64,000 nt of DNA from Brevundimonas sp. SORGH_AS_0993. GTDB taxonomy: Bacteria; Pseudomonadota; Alphaproteobacteria; Caulobacterales; Caulobacteraceae. The notes beneath the pieces were generated by a model that saw only the letters and a list, made by a program, of their open reading frames with translations, was not told the origin of the DNA and ran no database searches. The translations under genes were made by a program, and so were the position numbers. Location of the stretch: NCBI RefSeq assembly GCF_030818545.1, contig NZ_JAUTAH010000001.1, positions 1,493,001 through 1,557,000 on the forward strand, given 5' to 3'. Every line of letters begins with the position of its first letter. Position 1 is the first letter of the stretch. Positions 8,025 through 16,932 of the stretch are shown here, piece after piece.

Positions 8025-8060
8025 CACCTTGAGGTTACATATCACCTATAGGTTACACAT
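8025..8060. promoter_or_regulatory. Two tandem 18-bp operator repeats
   Basis: Back-to-back copies CACCTTGAGGTTACATAT (8025-8042) and CACCTATAGGTTACACAT (8043-8060), identical at 15 of 18 positions. Each has a dyad ACCT-NN-AGGT. They occupy the promoter of the membrane protein/Xre operon, ending 17 bp before the start codon. Autoregulation by the Xre protein is the natural reading. The 18-bp spacing puts the dyads nearly two helical turns apart, suited to cooperative dimers. Confidence 0.65.
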
Positions 8061-8084
8061 CGTCAAGCGCCGTTTTCGACACGA

Positions 8085-9188
8085 TCAGCGCCCGACGATC
8101 AGCCGCGCCGTCGCCCGGACAACCCGCGCGACCTCGGCGGCGAACGCCCAGACCACAACGATCATCAGAATGGTCGCCAGACCGCCGACCTGATCGCCCG
8201 ACCCATCCAGTAGGCGACGCACCCGCTCCATGAACTCCGTCGCCGTGCCGACCCAGACGATGGGCGACAGGGCCGACCAGAACCAGATCCAAAGCACGCC
8301 CCAGGCGGCGGCGATACCGAACGCCAGGTCGCCCAGGGCCGTCACTCGCACATTGCCGCCGGACGCCGCCCGCATCAGGTCGAAACCGATGCGGCAGACG
8401 GCGAACAGGGCGACCGGCCAGTAGGCGACCCGCACCATGTCCGCCAGAATGCGTCCGTAATCGACGCCGTCGACCACCCCGGCCAGCTCGTCGGGCCGGA
8501 TCGGCGCGACCTGAAGCAGGCCCGTCCACCAAAGCAGCACCACCGTCCAGCCGATGGCGCTGGCCACCGCACGCGCGACCGGGGACATCTGCGCGCCCTT
8601 TCGCACCTCCCGGCCCGACTTGGCCGGCGCCCGGGACCAGTCGCCGCGCGCCAGCCGTTCGCCCCAGCGTTCGGCGTCGAAGTCCCCGCCCAGCTGGAAC
8701 AGGCCAAGATCCTTGACGCGCCATCGGGCGATGAAGTCCGGCTTCTTCTGCTGACGCTCCAGCACGAAACCGATGGCGGTCAGAAGGCCGACGACCGCGA
8801 TTGCGCCGCTGATCAGGCTGGAAACGCCCTGACCGATGGCCGGGCCGACATCAACGTCGCCGACCAGCACCCGCACCGCCAGGCCGATCAGGGTGACGCA
8901 GGCCATGACCGTCAGCCCGACCTTCACCCCGAACATCCACCACGGATAAAGCTCTGGCCCGATCAGGGCCTGCGGTCCCGACCGATACCGCGCGGCCACC
9001 GTCAAGGGATGGCCCACCTCTCGCAGCAAGACCTCGACCTCGTCGTCGGTCGCCGCCCGGCCCAGCCGCGCCTCCAGCGCCTCGATGCGCCCCATGATCT
9101 CGTCGCGCAGTTCGGCGACGATGTCGTCGCGCGTCTCCTTGGGCAGCTGAGCCGCCACGGCGTTCAGATAGCGTTCCACCAGGTCCAT
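8085..9188 (-). CDS. HAAS/DUF1700-like membrane protein
   Basis: A 367-residue protein starting MDLVERYLNAVAAQLPKE and continuing with RDDIVAELRDEIMGRIEALE. This is the short helical HAAS-type (permease prefix) domain usually found in targets of PadR regulators. The remaining ~290 residues hold several hydrophobic segments: ~97-117 (VGLTVMACVTLIGLAVRVLV), ~135-155, ~230-245, and three more near the C-terminus. ATG 9188 has AAGGAGG seven bases upstream; the open frame continues far upstream through padR but that extension is not coding. It lies 26 bp downstream of padR in a two-gene operon. The function is unknown, plausibly a membrane stress or signalling component. Confidence 0.8.
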   Translation of the reverse strand: MDLVERYLNAVAAQLPKETRDDIVAELRDEIMGRIEALEARLGRAATDDEVEVLLREVGHPLTVAARYRSGPQALIGPELYPWWMFGVKVGLTVMACVTLIGLAVRVLVGDVDVGPAIGQGVSSLISGAIAVVGLLTAIGFVLERQQKKPDFIARWRVKDLGLFQLGGDFDAERWGERLARGDWSRAPAKSGREVRKGAQMSPVARAVASAIGWTVVLLWWTGLLQVAPIRPDELAGVVDGVDYGRILADMVRVAYWPVALFAVCRIGFDLMRAASGGNVRVTALGDLAFGIAAAWGVLWIWFWSALSPIVWVGTATEFMERVRRLLDGSGDQVGGLATILMIVVVWAFAAEVARVVRATARLIVGR

Positions 9189-9214
9189 CCCGGCGCCTCC
9201 TTCCATTGCGTCTT

Positions 9215-9547
9215 TCACAGCATTTTCTCCAGCGAGGCCGACAGGCCGCGCCATTCGGACGCCAGCCGCGCCAGCATCGCCTCCCCGCGCGGCGACAGGC
9301 GGTAGAACCGCTTCTTGCGCCGCTCCTCTTCGCGCCATTCGCTGTTCAGCAGCCCCTGGCTCTCCAGCCGGCGCAGCAGCGGATAGAGGGTGCTCTCCTC
9401 CATCTCGACCCCGACCTCGCCCAGGGCGACCCGCAGCGAATAGCCGTATTGCTCGCGCCTCAGACTGGCCAGCACGGCCAGGATCAACGATCCCCGCCTC
9501 AGCTCCAGCCGCAGGCTCTCGAACAGCAGTTCCTCGTCCTGACTCAC
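9215..9547 (-). CDS. PadR-family transcriptional regulator
   Basis: A 110-residue winged-helix regulator. The PadR signature is clear: ILAVLASLRREQYGYSL, then EESTLYPLLRRLESQGLL and FYRLSPRGEAML. GTG 9547 is chosen because it gives the normal PadR length; the longer frame would read through the operator. PadR proteins of this short class usually repress themselves and the adjacent membrane protein gene, here the HAAS protein 26 bp downstream, and release DNA when they bind a ligand. The palindrome at 9582-9606 lies 35 bp upstream and is the likely operator. Confidence 0.9.
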   Translation of the reverse strand: MSQDEELLFESLRLELRRGSLILAVLASLRREQYGYSLRVALGEVGVEMEESTLYPLLRRLESQGLLNSEWREEERRKKRFYRLSPRGEAMLARLASEWRGLSASLEKML

Positions 9548-9581
9548 CCGCCCATCTCCGTGCGCCACATAGTGTGTGATG

Positions 9582-9606
9582 CACAGTGTATGGGGCATAC
9601 TGTGTG
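9582..9606. promoter_or_regulatory. Probable PadR operator
   Basis: Inverted repeat CACAGTGTATG (9582-9592), spacer GGG, CATACTGTGTG (9596-9606), with nine of eleven base pairs matching. A further related half-site, ATAGTGTGTG, lies at 9569-9578. The region is shared by the promoter of padR (minus) and the start region of the restriction gene (plus), so binding could affect both. Confidence 0.6.
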
Positions 9607-9680
9607 AGAGCGTCAAGCCGCGACGGCTTGGCAGCCGCACTCGGCCCGCCTACAGTCCCGCTACGGTTGTGGGGCACGAT

Positions 9681-12600
9681 GTGACGCTGAATTTCGACGA
9701 CTATCTAAAGGCCCTGGCCGCCACTCCGATCGACGCCAAGACCGAACACACCGATCGCGGGGCGCTGGAACGCCTGTTGAAAGACGCCGCCGCCGACGCC
9801 GACACGCGCCTGCACGTTCGGCACGAGCCGCGTGGTGACAAGGACGGCGGCGGCCGCCCCGACTTCATGGTCAAGCGCGACGCCCGTGTGGTCGGCTACG
9901 TCGAGAACAAGCAGATCGACGACAGCCTGGACAAGCTGATCCGCTCGGACCAGATCAAGAAATACCAGAGGCTGTCCGAGAACCTGCTACTCACGGATTA
10001 TCTGGAATTCGTCTGGCTCAAGAAGGGCCAGGACCCCCAGCGCGCACGTCTGGCCCATTCCACCGACCTGTCGGGCAAGATGCTGGCGCTCAAGCCCGAG
10101 GCGACCGATCAGGTCGCCAAACTGCTGCGCGCCTTTTTCTCCACCGCGCCCCAGAACATCGGGCGGGGCCAGACGCTTGCGGTCGAACTGGCCACCCGCG
10201 CGGCCCTGCTGCGCGACTTTCTGACCGAAGAACTGGTCCGCCAGCAGAAGGACAATGACCTCGGCAAGCTGCACGGCCTCTACGCCGCCTTCCGGGATCA
10301 GATCTTCCACGACCTGGACATCAAGGCCTTCGCCGACGCCTTCGCCCAGATGCTGGCCTACGGCCTGTTCCTCGCGCGCCTCAACGCGGGCGCCGGCGTC
10401 GAGGTCACGCTGGACAACGTCCGCAAATTCATCCCCGGCAGCTTCAGCCTGATCCGCGAACTGGTCCGCTTCCTGGAGGAGATGGACGAGCCCGAGTATC
10501 GCCCCAGCCGCTGGGTGGTGGACGAAATCCTGTCCATCGTGAACGGCATCGACCTGGCCAGCATCCACAACGACCTGTCGTTCCGGGCGCGCAAGGCCAT
10601 CAGCCGCAAGATCAAGGCCGGCGACGAAGAGGAGCATCGTCTCTTCGAGAAGGACCCCTTCATCTACTTCTACGAGGACTTCCTGAAGGCCTACGACCCG
10701 GCGATGCGCAAGGGGCGCGGCGTCTATTATACCCCGCCGCCGGTGGTGAACTTCATCGTCCGCGCCATCGACGACATCCTGAAGGACACCTTCGGCATCG
10801 CGGACGGTCTGGCCGACCACAAGCGGGTCACGGTTCTGGACTTCGCCACCGGCACCGGCACCTTCCTGCTGGAGGTGTTCGAACGCATCTTCGACACCAT
10901 CGGCGGGCCGGAGGCGGGCAAGGCGGACGGCATCGTCCGCGAGCACCTGACGAAGAACATCTACGGCTTCGAATACCTGATCGCCCCCTACACCATCGCC
11001 CATCTGAAACTGTCGCAATACCTGCGCGACAAGGGCCATCCGTTGCAGGATCAGGAGCGGCTGCAGGTCTTCCTGACCAACACGCTGGAGCCGGTTGAGC
11101 CCCAAGGCAACCTGCTGATGCCCGCCCTGGCCGAGGAGGTGAAGGGCGCACAGGAGGTCAAGGACAAGCCGATCCTCGTGATAACCGGGAACCCGCCGTA
11201 CTCGGGGCACTCGAAGAATACGGGCGCATGGATCACGGCCTCTATCGCCGAATACCGCAAGGGCTTCCCAGAGTTGTCAAAGCCCGCTCAGGGCAAGTGG
11301 CTTCAGGACGACTACGTCAAGTTCATCCGCTTCGCCCAGATGAAGATGGACAGCGTTGACGAGGGCGTCGTCGGCATCATCACGAACCACTCATGGCTCG
11401 ACAATCCCACCTTCAAAGGCATGCGAAAGTCGTTGCTGGAAACATTTGATCAGATTCACGTCCTTGATCTGCACGGCAGCACCAAGAAGAAGGAACGAGC
11501 GCCTGATGGGTCGGCCGACGAAAATGTGTTCGACATCAGCCAAGGCGTTTCAGTCACAATCTTCATTAAGCGATCGGGCATCAACAAGGGCGTTTTTCAC
11601 TCCGATCTGTGGGGTAAGCGCCTAGCTAAGTATCAAGCTCTGGTTGATCGCGTGCTGTCTGTCGACTCAATAACAAGCTTGAGCCCAGCAGACCCCGACT
11701 GGCTCTTTAGGCCTCACGATGAAGCTGGAGCGGCCAGATACCGGGAGCATCCCTCCATCCGGGAAATCTTTGCCGAACTAGGCGATCCCGCCCCGGGGTT
11801 CGTGACCACACACGACCAGTTCGCAATCTCATTCTCGCCCGACGAGGCGCGCGGCAAAGTCGCAACCTTGCTCGCCTCGGCCAGTGAAGCTGAAGCACGC
11901 AAACACTTCCGCCTCTGCACCCAAGAACAATGGAGCTATGAGCGCGCGAAGAGCGAGTTGCCGACGATAAACCTTGCTGACGAAACGACACCAATTCTCT
12001 ATCGGCCCTTTGATCGCCGCTGGACGATCTGGGATCGCAACGTAGCCGTACATCGCCGAGAACGGGTGATGGGGGAACTGCGAAAGGGGACGCTAGCCCT
12101 CGTCACGTCAAGGATGACTAAAGGCGAAGATTTCCGACACGCCCAAGTTTCCGACATGCCAATCGAGGCGATCTGCATGTCGCCGTTGACGTCAAACAAC
12201 GGATTCGCGTTTCCGCTATACAAGGACGGAGTGGAAACATTCGGGACCACGTTCCGCGACTTCCTCGACGCCCGCTACGGCGAACACTACGATCCCGAGC
12301 AGATCCTTGGCTACATCTACGCCATCCTGCACGCCCCGACCTATCGGACACGCTATGCCGAGTTCCTGCGCATCGACTTCCCGCGCATCCCCTTCGCCGA
12401 GACGCCGGAACAGTTCGAGGCCCTGTCGGCCCTCGGCTGGGCGCTGATCCAGACCCATCTGCTGAAGACCGTCCCGCGCTCAAAGCCGCGACTGGGCGAC
12501 TATACGGGCAAGGGCGATCACACCGTCGAGGCCGTGCGCTATTCGCCCGAGGAGCAGACCGTCTGGATCAACAAGACGCAAGGGTTCGCCAACCTGCCCC

Positions 12601-12788
12601 AGGGCGTGTGGGACTTCCACATCGGCGGCTATCAGGTGATCGACAAGTATCTGAAGAGCCGCAAGGGCCGCGTCCTGAACCTGGACGAACAGACCCACGT
12701 CGGAAACATCGCCGAGAGCCTCAGCTTCACCATCTCCCAGATGGCCCGGATCGACGCCGAATATCTGAAGGCGTTTCCGTCGCAGTGA
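9681..12788 (+). CDS. Type ISP/IIG-like restriction-modification enzyme
   Basis: A single polypeptide of ~1035 residues that combines cleavage, adenine methylation and target recognition. A PD-(D/E)XK nuclease core is visible near residues 60-75 (RPDFMVKR, then GYVENK). A helical linker follows, then an N6-adenine methyltransferase with motif I DFATGTGTF near residue 387 and catalytic motif IV NPPY near 503. The C-terminal ~200 residues (YRTRYAEFLRIDFPRIPF, VWDFHIGGYQVIDKYLK) match the type ISP specificity domain. Classical type ISP enzymes also have a helicase between nuclease and methyltransferase; none is present, so cleavage would be IIG-like. GTG 9681 is chosen for its GGGG site. The central part (about 11200-12240) is visibly poorer in GC than both ends. 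Confidence 0.88.
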   Translation: MTLNFDDYLKALAATPIDAKTEHTDRGALERLLKDAAADADTRLHVRHEPRGDKDGGGRPDFMVKRDARVVGYVENKQIDDSLDKLIRSDQIKKYQRLSENLLLTDYLEFVWLKKGQDPQRARLAHSTDLSGKMLALKPEATDQVAKLLRAFFSTAPQNIGRGQTLAVELATRAALLRDFLTEELVRQQKDNDLGKLHGLYAAFRDQIFHDLDIKAFADAFAQMLAYGLFLARLNAGAGVEVTLDNVRKFIPGSFSLIRELVRFLEEMDEPEYRPSRWVVDEILSIVNGIDLASIHNDLSFRARKAISRKIKAGDEEEHRLFEKDPFIYFYEDFLKAYDPAMRKGRGVYYTPPPVVNFIVRAIDDILKDTFGIADGLADHKRVTVLDFATGTGTFLLEVFERIFDTIGGPEAGKADGIVREHLTKNIYGFEYLIAPYTIAHLKLSQYLRDKGHPLQDQERLQVFLTNTLEPVEPQGNLLMPALAEEVKGAQEVKDKPILVITGNPPYSGHSKNTGAWITASIAEYRKGFPELSKPAQGKWLQDDYVKFIRFAQMKMDSVDEGVVGIITNHSWLDNPTFKGMRKSLLETFDQIHVLDLHGSTKKKERAPDGSADENVFDISQGVSVTIFIKRSGINKGVFHSDLWGKRLAKYQALVDRVLSVDSITSLSPADPDWLFRPHDEAGAARYREHPSIREIFAELGDPAPGFVTTHDQFAISFSPDEARGKVATLLASASEAEARKHFRLCTQEQWSYERAKSELPTINLADETTPILYRPFDRRWTIWDRNVAVHRRERVMGELRKGTLALVTSRMTKGEDFRHAQVSDMPIEAICMSPLTSNNGFAFPLYKDGVETFGTTFRDFLDARYGEHYDPEQILGYIYAILHAPTYRTRYAEFLRIDFPRIPFAETPEQFEALSALGWALIQTHLLKTVPRSKPRLGDYTGKGDHTVEAVRYSPEEQTVWINKTQGFANLPQGVWDFHIGGYQVIDKYLKSRKGRVLNLDEQTHVGNIAESLSFTISQMARIDAEYLKAFPSQ

Positions 12789-12890
12789 TCGTTCTCTCGA
12801 CCCGAGAGAGCGGGGGATAAATTCCCGGCTCCGCTCGCGCCCGGCGGCGGCCCGCGCGATACTGGGACGAATCGTACCGAAAGCCCGCCC

Positions 12891-13175
12891 ATGCCCTCCG
12901 CACAGGCTGAACTGTTTGCCTCGCCCCAACCCGACCTCTTCGGCGACCCCGCCCCGGCGGCGCCCGCCTATGTCGTGCCCTATCCCATCGCAGTGAACAC
13001 CCTGCGGCGGACGCTGGAGATGTTGCAGGCGGCCGAGGTCTGGCCCTGGGACCCCGACATGAAGGCGGCGCGGATGGGGCGCAACGTGCCCAAGATGCTG
13101 GCCGTCCTGCCGCCGGACGAGGCTGCGGACTGGCGCCGCCGGATCGAGGCCGAGGCCGCGCGGCTCGACGCCTGA
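12891..13175 (+). CDS. Conserved hypothetical protein
   Basis: A 94-residue soluble protein, MPSAQAELFASPQPDLFGD at the N-terminus and PPDEAADWRRRIEAEAARLD at the C-terminus. The alanine/proline-rich head followed by a short helical tail with WPWDPDM and MLAVLPPDEA is a pattern I associate with small alphaproteobacterial hypothetical proteins. I cannot assign a function. It starts 102 bp after the restriction gene and ends 67 bp before uvrB, and its codon use matches the chromosome rather than the restriction cassettes, so it is probably a core gene. Confidence 0.65.
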   Translation: MPSAQAELFASPQPDLFGDPAPAAPAYVVPYPIAVNTLRRTLEMLQAAEVWPWDPDMKAARMGRNVPKMLAVLPPDEAADWRRRIEAEAARLDA

Positions 13176-13238
13176 CCGTCCGCAACCCTCGCGGCCCTGC
13201 GGCGCTATGGCGGGACCGTCCGTCACGCACTAAGTTCT

Positions 13239-13253
13239 GTTCATGAACCGTTC
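13239..13253. promoter_or_regulatory. LexA (SOS) box overlapping uvrB start
   Basis: GTTC-N7-GTTC, the alphaproteobacterial LexA consensus, at 13239-13253; a third GTTC is at 13234. The box spans the annotated ATG at 13243. SOS control of uvrB is well known in bacteria, so the site is credible. Its position implies either repression at the start codon or that the true start lies downstream. Confidence 0.75.
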
Positions 13254-15582
13254 TTCGACGCCGAAGCCCGCTGCGCCCCGGTCCGCCAAGCCCGTCCATA
13301 CGCCCGATCCCGGCGTGCGCGAGGCGGCGGCGGCCTTCATCCGCGATACGGGCAAGATGCCCATGTTCGCCCCGGTCGCCGGCCCGCGCCTGACGCCGGA
13401 GGAGCCGGTCGCCGCCCCCGCCGACTGGGTTCCGCACCGCCCCTCGCGCGAGGGGACCAGGAAGGGCGGCCGGTTCCGGCTGGAGACGACCTACACCCCC
13501 GCCGGCGACCAGCCCGCCGCCATCGCCGAACTGGTGGCCCAGGCGGACGCCGGGGACCGCGATCAGGTGCTGCTGGGCGTCACCGGCTCGGGCAAGACCT
13601 TCACCATGGCCAAGGTCATCGAACAGACCCAACGCCCGGCCCTGATCCTGGCCCCGAACAAGACCCTGGCCGCCCAGCTCTATTCCGAGTTCAAGAGCTT
13701 CTTCCCCGACAATGCGGTCGAGTATTTCGTCAGCTACTACGACTATTATCAACCCGAAGCTTATGTCCCAAGAACAGACACTTACATCGAAAAAGACTCG
13801 TCCATAAACGAGCAGATCGACCGGATGCGCCACTCGGCGACGCGGGCGATCCTGGAGCGGGACGACGTCATCGTGGTGGCCTCCGTCTCCTGCATTTACG
13901 GCATCGGGTCGGTGGAGACCTATACGGCGATGACGTTCACGCTGAAGGTGGGGGACCAGATCGACGAGGCGAAGCTGCGGGCGGATCTGATCGCGCTGCA
14001 GTACAAGCGCAACGACGCTGCGTTCGAGCGCGGCATGTTCCGCAAACGCGGCGACGTGATCGAAATCTTCCCCGTCCACCTGGAAGACCGGGCCTGGCGC
14101 ATCAGCCTGTTCGGGGACGAGTTGGAGGCGATCCAGGAGTTCGACCCCCTGACCGGCAAGAAGACCGCCGACCTGAACGAGATCACCGTCTACGCCGCCA
14201 GCCACTACGTCACCCCCCGCCCGACGCTGAACCAGGCCGTCAACGGCATCAAGGCCGAGTTGAAGGAGACGCTGGACTGGATGGTCGAGAACGGCAAGCT
14301 GCTGGAGGCGCAACGCCTCGAACAGCGCACCCGCTTCGATCTGGAGATGATGGAGGCCACCGGCAGCTGCGCCGGCATCGAGAACTACAGCCGCTGGCTG
14401 ACCGGCCGCGCGCCGGGCGAGCCGCCGCCCACCTTCTTCGAATACATCCCCGACAACGCCCTGCTGTTCGTGGACGAGAGCCACGTCACCATCGGCCAGA
14501 TCAACGGCATGTTCCGGGGCGACTACCGCCGCAAGTCGACGCTGGCGGAATACGGCTTCCGCCTGCCCTCCTGCATCGACAACAGACCCCTCAAGTTCGA
14601 GGAATGGGACGCCATGCGGCCCCAGACGGTGCATGTCAGCGCCACCCCCGGCCCGTGGGAGATGGAGCGGGCGGGCGGCGTCTTCGTGGAGCAGGTCATC
14701 CGCCCCACCGGCCTGATCGACCCGCCGGTGGACATCCGCCCGGTCAGCGGCGCGACCCGCAACCAGGTCGACGACGTCATCGACGAGGTCAAGGCCACGA
14801 CGGCCCGCGGCTATCGCTCCCTCGTCACCACCCTGACCAAGAAGATGGCCGAGGACCTGACCGAATACATGCACGAACAGGGGGTGCGCGTCCGCTACAT
14901 GCACTCCGACGTCGACACGCTTGAGCGGATCGAGATCCTGCGCGACCTGCGGCTGGGCGCCTTCGACTGCCTGATCGGCATCAACCTGCTGCGCGAGGGT
15001 CTGGACATCCCCGAGTGCGGCCTGGTCGCCATTTTGGACGCGGACAAGGAGGGCTTCCTGCGCTCGGAGACCTCCCTGATCCAGACCATCGGCCGCGCCG
15101 CGCGCAACGTGGACGGCCGCGTCATCCTGTACGCCGACCGCATGACCGGCTCGATGGAGCGCGCCATCGCCGAGACCGACCGCCGCCGCGAACGGCAGAT
15201 GCAATGGAACGCCGAGCATGGCGTCACGCCCGAAAGCGTCAAGCGCGACATCAAGGAAATCCTGGACAGCCCCTATGAGTCCCGCGCCCTGGACCGCCTG
15301 ACCACGCCCGGCGTGGCCGAGACCGCCAAACCCTTCGTCGGCTCCAACTTCCAGGCCGCGCTCAAGGATCTGGAAGGCCGCATGCGCGAGGCCGCCTCCA
15401 ACCTGGAGTTCGAAGAAGCCGCCCGCCTGCGCGACGAGATCAAGCGCATGAAGCTGATGGACCTGGAGTTCGCCAACGAAGCCCTGACCGGCGCGGGGGA
15501 GCAGGTCGACAAGTCCGCCCCGAAGAAGTGGCGCGCGGAGGCGGCGGCGGAAAAGGCGGCGGCGTTCAGAAAGGGGCGGTAG
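13243..15582 (+). CDS. uvrB: Excinuclease ABC subunit B
   Basis: The damage-verifying helicase of nucleotide excision repair, acting with UvrA and UvrC. Visible are the Walker A motif GVTGSGKT near residue 112, the beta-hairpin region [20 protein letters not shown], motif VDESH, helicase motifs in [20 protein letters not shown] and [13 protein letters not shown], and the C-terminal UvrC-binding UVR motif ([17 protein letters not shown]). The family core starts near residue 80 ([14 protein letters not shown]). The extra N-terminus is longer than usual, so a downstream start (for example ATG 13357) is possible. Codons at about 13745-13812 are unusually AT-rich for this genome. Confidence 0.97.
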   Translation: MNRSSTPKPAAPRSAKPVHTPDPGVREAAAAFIRDTGKMPMFAPVAGPRLTPEEPVAAPADWVPHRPSREGTRKGGRFRLETTYTPAGDQPAAIAELVAQADAGDRDQVLLGVTGSGKTFTMAKVIEQTQRPALILAPNKTLAAQLYSEFKSFFPDNAVEYFVSYYDYYQPEAYVPRTDTYIEKDSSINEQIDRMRHSATRAILERDDVIVVASVSCIYGIGSVETYTAMTFTLKVGDQIDEAKLRADLIALQYKRNDAAFERGMFRKRGDVIEIFPVHLEDRAWRISLFGDELEAIQEFDPLTGKKTADLNEITVYAASHYVTPRPTLNQAVNGIKAELKETLDWMVENGKLLEAQRLEQRTRFDLEMMEATGSCAGIENYSRWLTGRAPGEPPPTFFEYIPDNALLFVDESHVTIGQINGMFRGDYRRKSTLAEYGFRLPSCIDNRPLKFEEWDAMRPQTVHVSATPGPWEMERAGGVFVEQVIRPTGLIDPPVDIRPVSGATRNQVDDVIDEVKATTARGYRSLVTTLTKKMAEDLTEYMHEQGVRVRYMHSDVDTLERIEILRDLRLGAFDCLIGINLLREGLDIPECGLVAILDADKEGFLRSETSLIQTIGRAARNVDGRVILYADRMTGSMERAIAETDRRRERQMQWNAEHGVTPESVKRDIKEILDSPYESRALDRLTTPGVAETAKPFVGSNFQAALKDLEGRMREAASNLEFEEAARLRDEIKRMKLMDLEFANEALTGAGEQVDKSAPKKWRAEAAAEKAAAFRKGR

Positions 15583-15621
15583 TTGCGTTGACTTCCCTAA
15601 TGCAGTTTATATTCTTCAAAT

Positions 15622-16932
15622 ATGAGCGAATCGCCTACCGCAGTCAGCTTGTTCAGTTCGGGAGGCATCGGTGACATCGCACTGCATGCCGCCGGCGTGC
15701 GCACGCTCGTTGCTAGCGAAATATTAGCAGAGCGGGCTGCGCTGTTTCAGCAGAACTTTCCCGAAGCCACACTCGTCGTCGGCGATATTTGGCAAACGGC
15801 CAGCAAAATTATCTCAACCGCCGAAAGCCGCCTTCGCGGCGGCGAACTGGACATTATTTTCGCCACCCCTCCTTGTCAGGGAATGTCCAAGAACGGACGA
15901 GGCAAGCTTCTTCAGGGCATCCGAGCGGGACGGAAACCTACGCTCGACGTCCGCAACCAGTTGATGTTGCCAACGCTGGATGTCGTGACCGCCCTGCGCC
16001 CAAAAGTCTTCGTCGTAGAGAACGTTCCAGAGATGGAGCAGACGATCATCCTTTCACGCGACGGGCGATATATCGGCTTGCTCGACCTGATAGACGAAAT
16101 ACTCACGCCACTCGGTTACACAGGCCGATCATCGGTGATAGAATTTGCGGACTACGGCGTACCCCAAAGACGACAGCGGCTCATTACTGTATTTTCGAGA
16201 ATTCCAAGCGTTCAAGCGGCTTTCCTAACCAAGCAGTGGCTGCCGCAACCGACTCATGCAAAGCGCCCTAGTTTGCTTGAAAAGCCTTGGATAACAGTCG
16301 AGCAAACCATCGGTCATCTGCCGCCTCTCGACGCTGGATCACCGCAAACGGCAAAGTCTGAAATACCTCTGCACCGCGTACCACTGCTGGACGAGAGCAA
16401 GTATTTTTGGGTATCCAACACGCCTCCGGGCGGGGGCGCTTTCGATAATCAATGCGTAGCGATCGATTGCGGTTACGACGGAAACGCCACTCATGGCAAT
16501 CAGCGGAGCGCTGGCGGCATAAATCAGTCCAGTAAAACAACCCCCGTAAGGTGCCAGAAATGCGGCTCCCTGCTACCTCGTCCGTGGGTCATCCGTGATG
16601 GCGAGCACTGCCTGATGTCTGGCTTCACCTCCGCTTACAAGAGAATGCGCGGCGACCTTCCAGCAAGCGCATTAACACGGAACTTGTCTTATGCTTGCAG
16701 CGACCAGAAACTTCACCCCACGCAAAACAGAGTTCTCTCACTATATGAAGCTTGTTTGATACATACTATTGACGAAAATCAGTATTCGTGGATCAGAGCC
16801 GATGGCGGCCGGGTCAGCGACAAACTCATCAGGGATGTTATCGGAGAAAGCATCCCCCCCCTGGGACTTAAGGCGATCTTTGATCATATACTGGGGTTAG
16901 TACGAACTGACCGCATGCTCAGCGCAGCTTAG
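15622..16932 (+). CDS. DNA (cytosine-5-)-methyltransferase of a type II RM cassette
   Basis: Methylates cytosine at C5 using S-adenosylmethionine, protecting host DNA from the adjacent endonuclease. At 436 residues it has motif I SLFSSGGIGD at the N-terminus, catalytic motif IV ATPPCQGMS, motif VI-type ENVPEM, and motif VIII QRRQRL. The variable region contains cysteines RCQKCGSLLPRP and EHC, which could bind a metal or be part of target recognition; the target sequence cannot be read. The gene is clearly lower in GC than uvrB next to it and starts within 40 bp of the uvrB stop, with possible promoter elements TTGACT and TATATT between. Its stop overlaps the endonuclease stop tail to tail. 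Confidence 0.93.
   Translation: MSESPTAVSLFSSGGIGDIALHAAGVRTLVASEILAERAALFQQNFPEATLVVGDIWQTASKIISTAESRLRGGELDIIFATPPCQGMSKNGRGKLLQGIRAGRKPTLDVRNQLMLPTLDVVTALRPKVFVVENVPEMEQTIILSRDGRYIGLLDLIDEILTPLGYTGRSSVIEFADYGVPQRRQRLITVFSRIPSVQAAFLTKQWLPQPTHAKRPSLLEKPWITVEQTIGHLPPLDAGSPQTAKSEIPLHRVPLLDESKYFWVSNTPPGGGAFDNQCVAIDCGYDGNATHGNQRSAGGINQSSKTTPVRCQKCGSLLPRPWVIRDGEHCLMSGFTSAYKRMRGDLPASALTRNLSYACSDQKLHPTQNRVLSLYEACLIHTIDENQYSWIRADGGRVSDKLIRDVIGESIPPLGLKAIFDHILGLVRTDRMLSAA

Noticed and set aside
12727..15219. 830-residue open frame opposite uvrB
   Set aside because: A shadow of the strongly GC3-biased uvrB gene; no start site or family pattern.
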